64,000 nt of DNA, taken from the NCBI GenBank assembly GCA_027924645.1, contig BSBN01000037.1, positions 310,001 through 374,000 of the forward strand, written 5' to 3'. Made by a program: the position numbers and the translations under genes. Below are positions 1-10,868 of the stretch, piece after piece. The notes beneath the pieces are model-generated. The model was given only the letters and a program-made list of their open reading frames with translations. It was not told where the DNA came from and ran no database searches. Numbering within the stretch: position 1 is the first letter of the stretch; the number at the start of each line of letters is the position of its first letter. This stretch comes from Cunninghamia lanceolata. Taxonomy: Eukaryota > Streptophyta > Pinopsida > Cupressales > Cupressaceae.

Positions 1-11
1 ATGTTGGATTA

Positions 12-44
12 ATTAATTAAATAAATATGATTTATTTAATTAAT
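12..44. repeat. perfect AT-rich inverted repeat
   Basis: Two 15-base arms (12-26 and 30-44) are exact reverse complements around a 3-base loop. The flanks carry a direct repeat ATGTTGGA at 1-8 and 43-50. It could be a small foldback element, a hairpin left by a tiny insertion, or chance in AT-rich DNA. The sequence gives no function. Confidence 0.6.
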
Positions 45-254
45 GTTGGAAGAGGAGATATGGGATGAATATAAAGTGATGATAGCATCAGTTAAAAATG
101 CATGAATGTATTTTAGGTGTCTATATTTTCCCCTCTTTGAGACAATGTTACGTAACATCATTTCAAAGATAAATAAAATATAGTGGTTTTTGAAAAAAAT
201 GTCCTAGCTACTTAGAGGAGAAATGACAAAGAGAAATGAGGTAGGAATGCCCCC

Positions 255-301
255 TTGAGAGAGCATGTAGGATTACAGGGATTGGATGCTCTCTCAATAA
301 A
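255..301 (+). repeat. 12-bp inverted repeat followed by AATAAA
   Basis: The arms 255-266 (TTGAGAGAGCAT) and 286-297 are exact reverse complements with a 19-base spacer. An AATAAA hexamer at 296-301 overlaps the right arm. A hairpin beside a polyadenylation-like signal would fit an LTR or 3' end, but no partner copy lies in the window, so this stays a structural observation. Confidence 0.5.
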
Positions 302-381
302 AGAAATAGGGTCAAAAGGTGTAAAAATTAGGGTGTGGAGAGAAACATTAAGGTGGAAATTTTTTAAAATGGGGAAAAGCC

Positions 382-389
382 TATAAATA
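382..389 (+). promoter_or_regulatory. TATA box candidate
   Basis: TATAAATA sits in a classic plant context (CTATAAATAG) and is followed about 30 bases later by a plausible start region near 415. It may be the promoter of a partial LTR or of the PMD relic that begins near 1118. No transcript evidence is available from sequence alone. Confidence 0.45.
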
Positions 390-599
390 GGAGATTAGGG
401 GTAAATTTTTAAGTTTTATCTTGCCTAAGAAGAGGATAGAGCTCTAGTTTGTGGAGAGAGTAGCTAAGAAAAATGGATCATGTACTAAGTGAGGAGCACC
501 ACAATGAGCTGGTTTGAGAGTACAAGCAATGAGTTGTTGGTTAATACTAAGTGAGTGCATAGTTTTCAAAGTTTGGTGGGCATTCATGGGTATTAAATG

Positions 600-970
600 T
601 GGGTAGAAAAGATGAAACGTAGATACACAAGTGCATGCCCTAGTGCACATGTGCATGTAAATGACATATTTGTGAGTTTGGGTAGCATATGCGTGTAAAA
701 CGACACATATGTTGGCTAGGGTAGTGTATGTGTATGATTAGTGCATACACAAGCAAATGTGTTGTATACACATAAATGACATATACATGGAAGTTTATAG
801 TGTATATGTTGAAATGACATATATAGAGGAGGGGGTAACACATACACCATGTTAGCACATGTGAGTTTGGCGTAACATTTGCATTGAATTGGTGTATTCG
901 TGGTTAAATGTGGCATACCCACCAAAGTGACATATATGCCCTAGGGTGTGGTGTATGCACAAAGATAACA
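600..970. repeat. degenerate purine/pyrimidine-alternating repeat region
   Basis: Words such as GTGTATG, ACATATG and AAATGACATAT recur irregularly, as in a decayed microsatellite or minisatellite. No fixed period is visible. Short open frames here on both strands are composition artefacts. I see no gene between 1 and about 1117. Confidence 0.5.
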
Positions 971-1117
971 CACAAATAATTTAGGCTAGAAATAATGGTT
1001 TTTTAGGGGAAGTTGTCATGTGTGCTTGTGTGTGCAAATATTTCCAGTGTTGGTGGCACGTGAGAGGCGTTCGATATGCTGGGACTGATGAGGAGTTTTA
1101 AGGATGATGAGTGGAGC

Positions 1118-1690
1118 TTGCTAGAGGTGGTAGGCTTGGGATATGTGGTGCAGATGCCAAAGATTTGGGCAAATAGAGTGATGTTGTTGGCCTTAGCTGA
1201 GAGATGACATTCAGAGACATAAACCTTCTAGCTCTCGATAGGGGAGATGACGATGACTCTTGAGGATGTGTGGATGATTTTATGAATTCTAACCCATAGA
1301 CAATGCATGTATTAGAAGGCGACAGTGATCCAAACATCACTATAGAGGCTGACAGAGAGAGGGGATATACCCCTAAGCAAGATGCGTTTGGACATTGATG
1401 CATGCCAAGGTCTAGCGCATCAGTTGCTCCTAATTTTGATGGTAGCTATCAATGACATGTTGCCAACTAACAGCTGACAAGACTAGCCGATGTTTCATGA
1501 TAGGTTTTACTTACATGGTAGAGACAACGATGAATTTTGCTTGGGCTCTGTGCATGTTAGTGCACCTTTATAGAGATTTGTGCTTAGTGGTGTATAGGAG
1601 GGGTCAAAGTATTAAAGCTTTAACATTGCTATAGGTATGGGCCTAGGAACATATAGTGATCAGTTGGCTGGAGGGAGTTCACGTCATACA
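1118..1690 (+). pseudogene. plant mobile domain (PMD) N-terminal fragment
   Basis: Plus-strand translation shows phrases typical of the plant mobile domain: a MPKIWANRVMLLALAER stretch, then GEMTMTLEDVW near 1240-1270, and after a frame change FAWALCMLVHLYRDL near 1530-1575, ending in TLL-VWA-EHI near 1625-1655. In the family these correspond to the conserved helix before the 'GE-TITLEDV' motif and the 'FAWG-A-LA-LYR-L' and 'LLQ-WAWEH' segments. The reading is broken by numerous stops (several fit CAA, CAG or CGA to TAA, TAG or TGA) and at least one frameshift. PMD sequences occur in host genes such as MAIL1/MAIN and widely in Ty3/gypsy and MULE transposons; this copy looks transposon-borne. 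The C-terminal part is not seen adjacent. From 1691 to 2003 I find no further recognisable coding. Confidence 0.6.
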
Positions 1691-2008
1691 GGTAGGAGAT
1701 GAGTCAATAGTATTCTTGATGGCCAGATTGACACATGCAACACATGTAGAGTGAAAATAATCTTACCTCTCCTAAAAAGACAATTGATCTTTGGATCAAT
1801 CACCTCTAAAGTCCTAAGGGTTGGGTCGCAACTGTATTGTGCAAACTTAGTGGTCAATATGGTCTATTTATTCAAGGGGCCTAGTATGAACTAGAAAATA
1901 ATCTAGATTGTTTCTAATCTAAGTCCTACTCTATTGATGTGTAAAAAAAGAACAAAAGATGTTAAGGTTATGCAAATTATATGGTGAGCACTTTCAACAT
2001 AATAAAAA

Positions 2009-3220
2009 TGATGCAGAGTGGCACAAGGGAAGCACAACACAAAGAAAGTTTTTTCTCCTTAGCCCACTCACCCACGTCACTTCTTCAATCCAACACAATC
2101 AAAGGGACCCTATCAAACTCCCAAGTCTCCTGTTCCAACTCTACTCCAGCAATCCAGCACACTCATTAGGTCTCTAGGCCTAATTGATCAGGTTAGGGCT
2201 AGGTTACAAAGTAAGTGCTCAAAATTGGGTGCATAGGTCAGGGGTAGGAATTTGGAATGCTTCTACCATGTCCTTACAACACAAATCCATCATTTATTTG
2301 CTCACCCTATCAGGATTTTATCATCTACAACCTCAAGTAGCATGAATTTGGCCAAATACAATGAAATACTTGACATAGGGCATCACCTTAAAAATTGAAA
2401 ACAGCATCTCCCAGCAAAATGCTTTTGGAATCCTATAATACACATCCCTAGCCTGCATTTCACTAGTTTTTGTGAATTTTCACTGGTGGGAATGCATTCT
2501 AGGGCCGGATTTCTATGGCTGCCCTAGAAAACAAGGTTTCTAGACCTGTTTTGAAAGAAAAATCAATAACTTTTGATCCCAATCACTTCAAGACCTCAAA
2601 CTAGTTGCATATGAACCCTGACTCCAAGCACTTTCAGAAAAATGACATTTGCACACGCAAAAAGTCTGTACAATCCGTACACAACGAGAAAAGCAGGAAA
2701 ATTTGTTGTTTTCTATAGTTTCAATGCCCCAAAACTCCGTACCAGGTCTCCTCTGCCATATAGGAGTGAAATACAAATGTTTCCAACTGATCCAAGTTAG
2801 TTTCTAACTCCTAAAAATAGTTTGCAATTCTTAAAACCAAGTGACAACCAGCCAATGTGTCATTGACACTATTGGCAACTTGTTACACTATGGAGTTTTT
2901 GCATTTTCAAGAGGATGGTGATTAGGTTTGCTTGTCAAATGAGATCAAAACCACCATCCTACTTCCTACAACATACTAAAACACTAGAACCAATCAAAAG
3001 ACTCAAAAACCACTCATTAGGCCTACTAGGCCTAAGTGGTTCAATAGGGGTCCAAGTGGACTAAGACTGAGTGGGGTTTATATGGTCACCCCAGACATCT
3101 TGACCACACAAGAGGACCTTCCATCCATGGCTAAAGCTTATTACAATCAAAACCACAACTTTCAAAAAATGCAAACAAAGTGACTTTAGGAACCAAGGTG
3201 CTCCTAGGTGCCCTGCACCA
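2009..3220 (-). repeat. E1 3' LTR (shortened)
   Basis: It begins TGATGCAGAGTGG and ends CCCTGCACCA, matching 7888-9345. It lacks about 246 bases present in the other LTR; the junction is near 2106, where a short GG/GGG overlap joins the two sides. The internal sequence next to it (3221-3240, minus strand) is G-rich and is a weak candidate for the polypurine tract. Confidence 0.9.
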
Positions 3221-3242
3221 TACACCCACTGCCAAACAGAAC

Positions 3243-4688
3243 TCAAGTCTCTTGAGTTGGAATGGTGTCAAATGTGAAACTTGCCTTCTCAATGTTTGCT
3301 CTACTCATCCAAGTGGCATCCTCTAGAGGTTTGTGTAGCCACTTCACCAAATAGTCATGATAGGTGTGCCTTCTAGTTTGTTTTGCAATCCTCTTGTCCA
3401 AAATGCACTCAATCTGATTTGGAGATGAAGGAATGAGTTCCTGGAGTGTCTGATCAATTTGATCTTCTTCAACAGTAGTCTGAGGATCAGATCCTTTATA
3501 GGGATAAAGGTCTGAAACCTTAAAAATTGGAGACAAAGCAATGCCATCCGGAAGTTTGATTTTATAGGCATTTTCTCCACATTTCTTGAGCACTTCACAA
3601 GGCCCAATCTTCTTCATGAGTAGCTTGGTGTGTTTACCTGTAGGGAGCCTCTCCTTCTTCAGATGGACCATTACCAAATCACCTTCTTTGAAATGCAAAT
3701 CCCTTCTTTTCCTGTCAGCAAACTGTTTGTACTTCTGTGAAGTGGACAGCAATTTCTGTTGTACTTGTTCATGGACATCCTTCATGACTTGAACGAAGTC
3801 TTTAGCCAAGGCACTGCTGTTTTCCAGTCCTTTAACCTCCCTTAGTTCCAAAATATCCCTTGGGTGAGTGCCATAAACAATTTGGAAAGGAGACAGGTCG
3901 ATGCTTCTATTGACAGTGTCATTGTATGAGAACTCTGCCTGAGCCAAAATTGAATCCCAACTAGCACCCTGCTCCTTTGTGAGGCATCTTAGGAGGATGC
4001 CAAGAGACCTATTAATCACCTCTGTTTGTCCATCAGACTAAGGGTGATAGGTAGATGATAAGGACAAGTTTGTACCTAGTCTCTTCCAAAGTGTCCTCCA
4101 GAAGTGTCCTATGAACTTGGGGTCTCTGTCTGAGATGATTGACAAAGGTAAACCATGTAATCTGACTATTTCCTTGAAGAAAAGGCCTGCTATGTGTGAG
4201 GCATCATGTGTGGTTTTACATGGGATGAAGTGAGCCATTTTTGAGAACCTATCTACAACCACAAAGATGCTATCATGGCCATTCTTGGTCCTGGGCAAAC
4301 CAAGTACAAAGTCCATGCTAATGGAATCCCAAGGCTTTGAAGGAATAGGTAGAGGAGTGTATAAACCTGCATTTGATGTATGCCCCTTTGCTCTTTGGCA
4401 AATTTGACAAGTTTCAACAAACTTCCTTACATCGGTTGGCAACTTGGGCCAAAAATAGTACCTCCTAACCAATTCTAGGGTCTTATCAATACCAAAGTGA
4501 CCTGACATGCTGCCACAATGCTTTTCCCTAATTATATTCTCTCTAATAGATCCTCTTGGGATACACAACATGCTACCCTTGAAAAGATATCCATCTTGCA
4601 ACAAAAAATCAGAAAAATCAGTATTATACCTTCCTGTCATGGCCTTGCAAGATAGGTATGGTTCTTTGAAGTCTTCATCTACTGCATA
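3243..4688 (-). pseudogene. pol: E1 pol part 3: integrase with chromodomain
   Basis: The integrase zinc domain shows H-CGSMSGHFG and CQICQ; the catalytic core has MDFVLGLP (first Asp) and SDRDPKF (second Asp). The third acid is in SDGQTE, just after an in-frame TAG at about 4038 that has probably replaced a Gln codon in the YHPQSDGQ motif. A GPY/F-like segment (KIGPCEVLKKCG) follows, and then a C-terminal chromodomain of about 45 residues (IECILDKR, then YLVKWLHKPLEDATW). Chromodomains bind histone marks and steer integration to heterochromatin. The natural stop is at 3243, just inside the 3' LTR. Confidence 0.9.
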
Positions 4689-5826
4689 CTAATCTTTGAT
4701 GGCATGAATACTTGTACTTTCCAACTGTATGGTCTGCACAACAATATTCCTCCTGCTTAAGGCATCGGCTACCTTATTGGCCACTCCTTTCTTGTGTTTT
4801 AAGGAGAAGGTGTATGCTTGGATGTACTCCATCCACTTCACATGTTTGTGATTCAACTTTTGTTGCCTATTCAAGAAACTTAATGCATGGTTATCAATAA
4901 AAACTATAAATTCCTTTGGCAATAAGTAGTGTCTCCATTTCCTCAATGACTGAACCATGGCATATAACTCTAGATCATAGGTGGAGTAGTTTTGTTTTGC
5001 CTCATTTAACTTCTCACTAAAGAAGGCTACAGGCCTCCCATCTTGACTTAGGACTCCCCCAACAGCCCTCTTACTTGCATCACACTCTACCACAAAGACC
5101 TTGTCAAAATTAGGTAGCACTAGGACTGGTTTTTCTGAAATTTTTTTCTTTAATAGTTCAAAGGCTTGAGTGGCATCATTTGTCCACACAAATACACATT
5201 TCTTGCCCCCTTTTATGGTGTCAACAAGTGGAGAACAAATGCCACTAAACCCTCTAATGAACTTTCTATAAAAGCTACACAAACCATGGAAACTCCTTAC
5301 CTCCGAGGCTGTTGTAGGTGTTGGCCAATTAAGAATGGCTTCAGCCTTACTTGGATCCATTTTTAGGCTGCCCTTAGAGATGACAAACCCCAAGAATATC
5401 AACTCTTCTTGTAGGAAGACACATTTGTCAAGGTTGATTCTCAACTTCTCCTCTTGAAGCCTCCTGAGCACTTGATGGATATGCCTTATGTGGTCTTCCT
5501 TGTTGTCACTAAAAATCAGTATATCATCCAAATACACAACAATAAACTTGTTAAGGAAAGGTTTTAGCACTTCATTCATCAATCTCATGAAGGTTCTTGG
5601 TGCATTTGACAAGCCAAAATGCATGACAACCCATTCAAATAGTCCTTCATTGGTTTTGAAGGCGGTTTTCCACTCACCCCCCTCCCTTATCCTGATTTGG
5701 TGGTAACCACTTTTTAGATCTATCTTGGTAAAATACTTAGCCCTACCCAAGCAATAAATTAAATCTTCTATTCTAGGCATTGGAAATCTATACCTGATAG
5801 TAATCTTGTTGATGGCCCTGGAATCA
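4689..5826 (-). pseudogene. pol: E1 pol part 2: reverse transcriptase and RNase H
   Basis: The RT fingers and palm include IDLKSGYHQIRI, the MHFGLSNAP motif (MPFGL in the family) and the catalytic YLDD at about 5523-5534. The connection reads VRSFHGLCSFYRKFIR. RNase H follows with ECDAS, the catalytic Glu in YDLELYA, the Asp in FIDNHAL and the closing VADALSRR. Key residues are intact. The frame stays open until a TAG at 4689, which interrupts the linker to integrase. The reading frame is shared with the integrase downstream. Confidence 0.9.
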
Positions 5827-6774
5827 GTGCAGTCTCCATGTTCCTTCCTTCTTGGGTGCAAGTACTGTAGGTACTGCACATGGACTAATACTCCTCCTGA
5901 TAAGTCCTCTATCCAACAAATCTTGGATTTGCCTTGCCACTTCTGTATTTTGCTCTGGAGTCAACTTGTAGGCTGCTTGGTTTGGTAGGGTGGATCCAGG
6001 GATGAGATCAATGCAATGACTAATCTCCCTCTTTGGTGGAAGGGCATCCTTGCCTTCATCGGCTATCACATCCTGAAACCTCTCCAATAGTTCTTCCACT
6101 TCCTTTGGTCCAATCCTCCTAAGAGGTTGCTGCACTTTGACCTTCTTGGGATTCACATCCTTGGGCTTGATGACTACTACAAAACATGGCACTTTCTCTT
6201 CCTTGAGGTTAGCCAAAAACTCTTTTTCACCTACCAACATAACTGAATTAGAAATGACTTTCTCTTTGCAATCATCAATCAAAGGAGTCATTGTAAACTT
6301 TTCACCATTCTTGGACAAATGAATTGCATTGTTCTTACCATCATGTTGGGCACTTGTGTCATGTTGCCAAGGCCTTCCAAGAAGAAGGTGGCATGCATCC
6401 ATATCCACTATCTCACAAAGAACCTTATCATGATATTCACCTATCTTGAATTCAACCCAACATTGCTCTTTCCCCACAATTTGTTGTTCCTTGGTTAGCC
6501 AAAAGACTCTATAGGGGTTAGGATGAGGCATTCTTTCCAATCCTAACTTAGTCACTATTTCATTAGAAGCCAAATTTTTAGAAGAACCTGAATCTACTAT
6601 TACCTTGCAAACTTTTCCTTTCACCTTGCAAGTGGTTCTGAACAAGTTGTTTCTTTGGGGCTGCTCTTGGTGGCTGGCTCCACTCTCAAGTGCTCAAGAC
6701 TTGGAAGAGGCTGTGTGGTATGATGTGGTGCTTTGACAGTCTTCTTCTTGAAGGAGTTGCACCCTTCTATCTTT
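5827..6774 (-). pseudogene. pol: E1 pol part 1: protease and start of RT
   Basis: It continues in the gag frame after the 6775 stop, with one more stop near 6695. The aspartic protease motif VIVDSGSSKN has its catalytic Asp codon at about 6592-6594, and the LLLGRPWQ motif follows some 75 codons later. RT begins with LLDRGLIRRSISPCAVP and APKKEGTWRL. The frame is lost near 5827, where two bases of a TGTG-type run appear missing; the same protein continues in another frame. Confidence 0.85.
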
Positions 6775-7863
6775 CTAATTTGCAGCAATGTTTCCCATCT
6801 TCTCCGGGCATCTAAAGGACTGATGTCCAATCTGATTGCAAGAGAAACACCTTCCAGTAAACACATTGGGACCTCTACCCCCACTTCTTCCTCTACCATT
6901 ACCTCTCCCTCTAAACTGACCCTTATCAGCACTGTTTTTATCATCCTGCCCTTGGCTGCCTTCTTGTGATCCACCACCTTGGAGTCTAGAGAAATTATCT
7001 CTGTTTTGAAATCTGCCCCTGCCCCTAAAGTTCTGATTTCCTTTGCCTCTGCTGCAGCTGTTAAAATCCCCTTTTCTTCTCTGCTTATCCTCAATCGTTA
7101 GTGCCATTTGAAAACACTTATGGACTGTCTCCGGGTTAAAGAGAGATAATTCATCTTGAATGGAGAACTTGAGGCCATTAAGATACCTTGCAAGCATCTG
7201 TTTTTCATTCTCAGGCATCTTGGCTTTCAATGTCATCTTGTGAAACTCCTCTGTGTAGGTGCTCACATCCATGTCCTTCTGTCTCAAGTTGTGCAACTTC
7301 TTGTTCAAGTTGACTTCATAATCCTCAGGGACAAATTGCTTCTTGATTTCAAGTACCATCTTCCTCCATGTAGAGATAGGATTCCTATCATCTTCTATCC
7401 TATCATTTTGAATAAAGTTCCACCAACTCAAGGCTGGCCCTTTCATTCTTGATTTTGCAATCTTCACTTTCTGATTTTCTGCCACTTCTTCACATTCAAA
7501 ATTTTTCTCCATTGCCTCAATCCAATCAAGGCACTCCTCTAGATTCATCTTACTAGGAAACATAGGTAAGTCTGCCTTGGTGTCCTTCCTACTCAACTTT
7601 CCAAGTGCATCTAGGAATTGTCTCTCTGACATGCCTCCTTGTGGCTCTTCCATTGGCACTTCTTCTTCCTCATCTTGATCCTCTTCATCTGAATCCAAGA
7701 TGACCTCTGGCTTCTTCTTCTTGTCTTTTTCTTTATCCTTCTTCAACTTTTCTATCTCAGCCTCCATCCTTCTGTTCTTGGCTGCTTGCTCTCTCACTAT
7801 CTTTGCCAATTCGGCATTTGTCACCTTTGAAGGAATTTCCTCCTCTTCTTCTCTATCTCCCAT
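6775..7863 (-). CDS. gag: E1 gag (capsid and nucleocapsid)
   Basis: An open frame of about 362 codons starts at ATG 7863 (MGDREEEEE) and stops at 6775. The first 100 residues are charged, with an E/K-rich coiled-coil-like stretch and an acidic run. A retrotransposon gag domain follows (LDWIEAMEKNF, then LSWWNFI, then VSTYTEEFHKM). Arg/Gly-rich sequence precedes one zinc knuckle, CFSCNQIGHQSFRC (CX2CX4HX4C), near the end. The frame is open upstream for another 38 codons through the primer site into the LTR, but 7863 is the first ATG after the primer site and gives a sensible Gag start. The stop at 6775 falls where the protein should continue into protease, so it may be a mutation in a single gag-pol frame. 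Confidence 0.85.
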   Translation of the reverse strand: MGDREEEEEIPSKVTNAELAKIVREQAAKNRRMEAEIEKLKKDKEKDKKKKPEVILDSDEEDQDEEEEVPMEEPQGGMSERQFLDALGKLSRKDTKADLPMFPSKMNLEECLDWIEAMEKNFECEEVAENQKVKIAKSRMKGPALSWWNFIQNDRIEDDRNPISTWRKMVLEIKKQFVPEDYEVNLNKKLHNLRQKDMDVSTYTEEFHKMTLKAKMPENEKQMLARYLNGLKFSIQDELSLFNPETVHKCFQMALTIEDKQRRKGDFNSCSRGKGNQNFRGRGRFQNRDNFSRLQGGGSQEGSQGQDDKNSADKGQFRGRGNGRGRSGGRGPNVFTGRCFSCNQIGHQSFRCPEKMGNIAAN

Positions 7864-7872
7864 CTCTTTGAT

Positions 7873-7885
7873 GGCTCTGATACCA
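7873..7885 (-). promoter_or_regulatory. E1 primer binding site (initiator-Met tRNA)
   Basis: The minus strand reads TGGTATCAGAGCC two bases inside the 5' LTR, the standard plant site complementary to the 3' end of initiator-Met tRNA. The probable gag ATG at 7863 lies only nine bases downstream. Confidence 0.92.
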
Positions 7886-7887
7886 CC

Positions 7888-9345
7888 TGATGCAGAGTGG
7901 CACAAGGGAAGCACAACACAAAGAAAGTTTGTTCTCCTTAGCCCACTCACCCACTTCACTTCTTCAATCCAACACAATCAAAGGCACATTCCAGGGTATA
8001 TGAAGGATTTATTACCTAGGCTCTTGTCCAACTCTCAAGACTATGTCTACACCTTCATGCAAGTCTATAAACACCTTTTTGATAGTTGGTTTGGTTCCCA
8101 ACTTCCCAAAACTCTCCAACCTATACCTTGACTAGTAAGGCTACTAGCCCTCCAAACTAGGTTTTCTTCACACAACTTGACAAAATCCCAAAGGACTAGG
8201 CAAAAAAATGATGGTTTTAGATACCCTTTATGGGACCCTATCAAACTTCCAAGTCTCCTGTTCCAACTCTACTCCAACAATCCAAAACACTCATTAGGTC
8301 TCTAGGCCTAATTGATCAGGTTAGGGCTAGGTTACAAAGTAAGTGCTCAAAATTGGGTGCATAGGTCAGGGGTAGGAATTTGGAATGCTTCTACCATGTC
8401 CCTACAACACAAATCCATCATTTATTTGCTCACCCTATCAGGATTCTATCATCTACAACCTCAAATAGCATGAATTTGGCCAAATACAATGAAATACTTG
8501 ACCTAGGGCATCACCTTAAAAATTGAAAATAGCATCTCCCAACAAAATACTTTTGGAATCCTATAATACACATCCCTAGCCTTTATTTCACCAGTTTTTG
8601 TGAATTTTCACCGGTGGGAATGCATTCTAGGGCCGGATTTCTATGGCTAACCTAGAAAACAGGGTTTCTAGACCTGTTTTGAAAGAAAAATTAATAACTT
8701 TTGATCCCACTTCAGGACCTCAAACTAGTTGCATATGAACCTTGACTCCAAGAACTTTCAGAAAAATAACATTTACACACGTGAAAAGTCCGTACAGTCC
8801 GTACACAGCGAGAAAAGCAAGAAAATTTATTGTTTTCTGTAGTTTCAATGCCCCAAAACTCCGTACCAGGTCTCCTCTGCCATACAGGAGTGAAATACAA
8901 ATGTTTCCAACTGATCCAAGTTGGTTTCTAACTCCTAAAAATAGTTTGCAACTCTTAAAACCAAGTGACAACCGGCCAATGTTTCATTGACACTATTGGC
9001 AACTTGTTACACTATGGAGTTTTTGCATTTTCAAGAGGATGGCAATTAGGTTTGATTGTCAAATGAGATCAAAACCACCATCCTACTTCCTACAACATAC
9101 TAAAACACTAGAACCAATCAAAAGACTCAAAAACCACTCATTAGGCCTACTAGGCCTAAGTGGTTCAACAGGGGTCCAAGTGGACTAAGACTGAGTGGGG
9201 TTTATATGGTCACCCCAAACATCTTGACCACACAAGAGGACCTTCCATCCATGGCTAAAGCCTTATTACAATCAAAACCACAACTTTCAAAAAATGCAAA
9301 CAAAGTGACTTTAGGAACCAAGGTGCTCGTAGGTGCCCTGCACCA
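7888..9345 (-). repeat. E1 5' LTR (full length)
   Basis: This 1458-bp LTR carries the same ends as 2009-3220. The extra segment at about 7984-8229 is absent from the 3' LTR. It is followed by AAAAA (9346-9350), identical to the five bases before the left LTR. On the minus strand the promoter should lie within it, but I could not place a convincing TATA box. Confidence 0.9.
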
Positions 9346-9350
9346 AAAAA

Positions 9351-10075
9351 CCTGAGAAATCTGATTAACCTCTAATGCTAAGATCAATTTGTAACCCTAG
9401 CATTCACATTACAAGTGCAAGATTCTAAGTAAATTTTATGAGAGATAGAAATGAATACATATAATCATTATTTTCACATGCAGGTTATATATTAAATCCA
9501 CAACTCATTCACATAAGATTGATCATTAAACATTTCATCAAGCAATCAATTGTTTTAGAAAAGGTTTAGGCACTGTACACCATGCATGAACAAATAAATT
9601 TGAAGAAGTCAGAACCATTTTATTGTATTTAAAAAGCTACTACAATCCCAACAAGATGCTACACTGGAACTTGATTCTCTCCTTCGAATGTCTCTTTCTA
9701 ACTATTGAACTCTGAAAAACAAATCTAAGTCTACAACTTATGAAATTCTAACTAGAATGAAAAATGATCATGGATAAGATAGAATCCCTTTACAAGATAG
9801 GTACAGGCCTTTTATAGGGTCATGGAGTCTCAAAAGTCCAAGTTAAGAATTGAAGTTGACTGTTCCAAAAACATCCATGCAATATTTATTTGTTCACTCC
9901 TCTCATTGAACTTAAGCCAACTGGAAGAACACTTTTCTAATTTTGGATCAAAGTCATGCAACACTCTAATGAATACATGCAGAATATACACTCATTCAAA
10001 ATTGGGAGCCACTTTATACTTGTAGTAGGACCCTCTTATAGTGCCTTAAAAGAATAAATTGAATTGAATTTAAAG
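9351..10075. other. AT-rich flank of E1, no gene seen
   Basis: The sequence after the E1 target duplication should be continuous with the DNA left of 2004. It is AT-rich, with many stops in all frames, and I recognise no motif. It may hold the 3' untranslated part of the E5 relic that ends near 10080. Confidence 0.4.
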
Positions 10076-10079
10076 ACAA

Positions 10080-10868
10080 TATTAATCAGGTTCTAAAAAT
10101 AGAAATGAAGTCCTTAATTCAAAATTTCTAGAGTAGAGGTGTCTTTGGTGCTTTTTCTTTTCTTGTATTCTTCAAAAGTTGCTAAGCCCTTGCTAAATCA
10201 GTCTTCATCAGGTCCATCTAGCCCATTTAATCTAAATTTAGAGTTTTCAAAATCCTCTTGTGCATAATCTATCTGTGTTTTCATCATTTAACTATCCTTT
10301 TCAATAACCTCAAAGTTGGCTTTAACTTCTAAACACTGATCCAAAGTAGTATTATCAAAATCTACAACCCAATTCAACTCTTCTTCCATTTTATTCCTAA
10401 GGCTTTCCTTAATAACTTCTACCGTGCTCAACCTCTATCCTTCTGATTGTATCAATTCTGGACTGATGACATGAGTTATAAAATCTTCAAAATTGCTCAT
10501 GGCTTAATATACTTCATTTTGTGATTGCATTATTTTTAATTTATGCTCAGTAATTAAATTAGATTTAAAGGCTATTATATTGATAAATTTCTTTATATAG
10601 TCAGGCTCCTCATCTTGCAAAATGCCCACAGTTTTCAATTCAAATAGGGTAATTTTATCTAAGGCTCGCAATTCTAGGAGATATTTTTTATACATACCCC
10701 TTTATTCCTTGGGCCTTGCATGAAAGAATCTTTCTCTTGTTCTACTAAAAGAACTTTTTGATGCAATTGACATCCTTCATCCAAAACTTTGTTAGCCTCT
10801 TCAAAAAACTTAGAAAACTAGTTATCAATTGCATGTGACCTCTTCTTCATGGTATGCAACAAGTCTAA
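10080..10868 (-). pseudogene. E5 relic, 3' part (unassigned, coiled-coil-like)
   Basis: On the minus strand, starting at the E3 boundary, the translation is hydrophilic and coiled-coil-like (for example LLHTMKKRSHAIDN, then FFEEANKVLDEG), broken by several stops and a frame change near 10690. I do not recognise a family. Its position directly beside the E3 3' LTR, and the similar character of 43419-46551 on the far side of E3, suggest the two were one gene before E3 inserted. This is inference: no target duplication was found to confirm it. Confidence 0.4.

Larger units (their letters stand above)
2009..9345 (-). mobile_element. E1: Ty3/gypsy chromovirus LTR retrotransposon
   Basis: The element is complete in structure: two LTRs (2009-3220 and 7888-9345) with TG...CA ends, a 5-bp target duplication AAAAA at 2004-2008 and 9346-9350, a primer site complementary to initiator-Met tRNA at 7873-7885, and gag, protease, RT, RNase H, integrase and chromodomain in order on the minus strand. 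Gag and protease share a frame; a 2-base loss near 5827 moves RT to integrase into another frame. Four in-frame stops are visible. A C-terminal chromodomain defines chromoviruses; the RT wording (DSRAINKITIRYRFPMPRIED) suggests the Galadriel or conifer IFG7 type, which is an inference. By eye the LTRs differ at about 14 of roughly 370 compared bases, so it is younger than E4. Confidence 0.92.

Noticed and set aside
444..925. Minus-strand open frames rich in His, Tyr and Cys
   Set aside because: They come from a decayed TG/CA-rich repeat and have no conserved motif.
6621..7094. A second frame overlapping E1 gag
   Set aside because: It is a shadow of gag; the real protein continues in the gag frame after the stop at 6775, where the protease is found.
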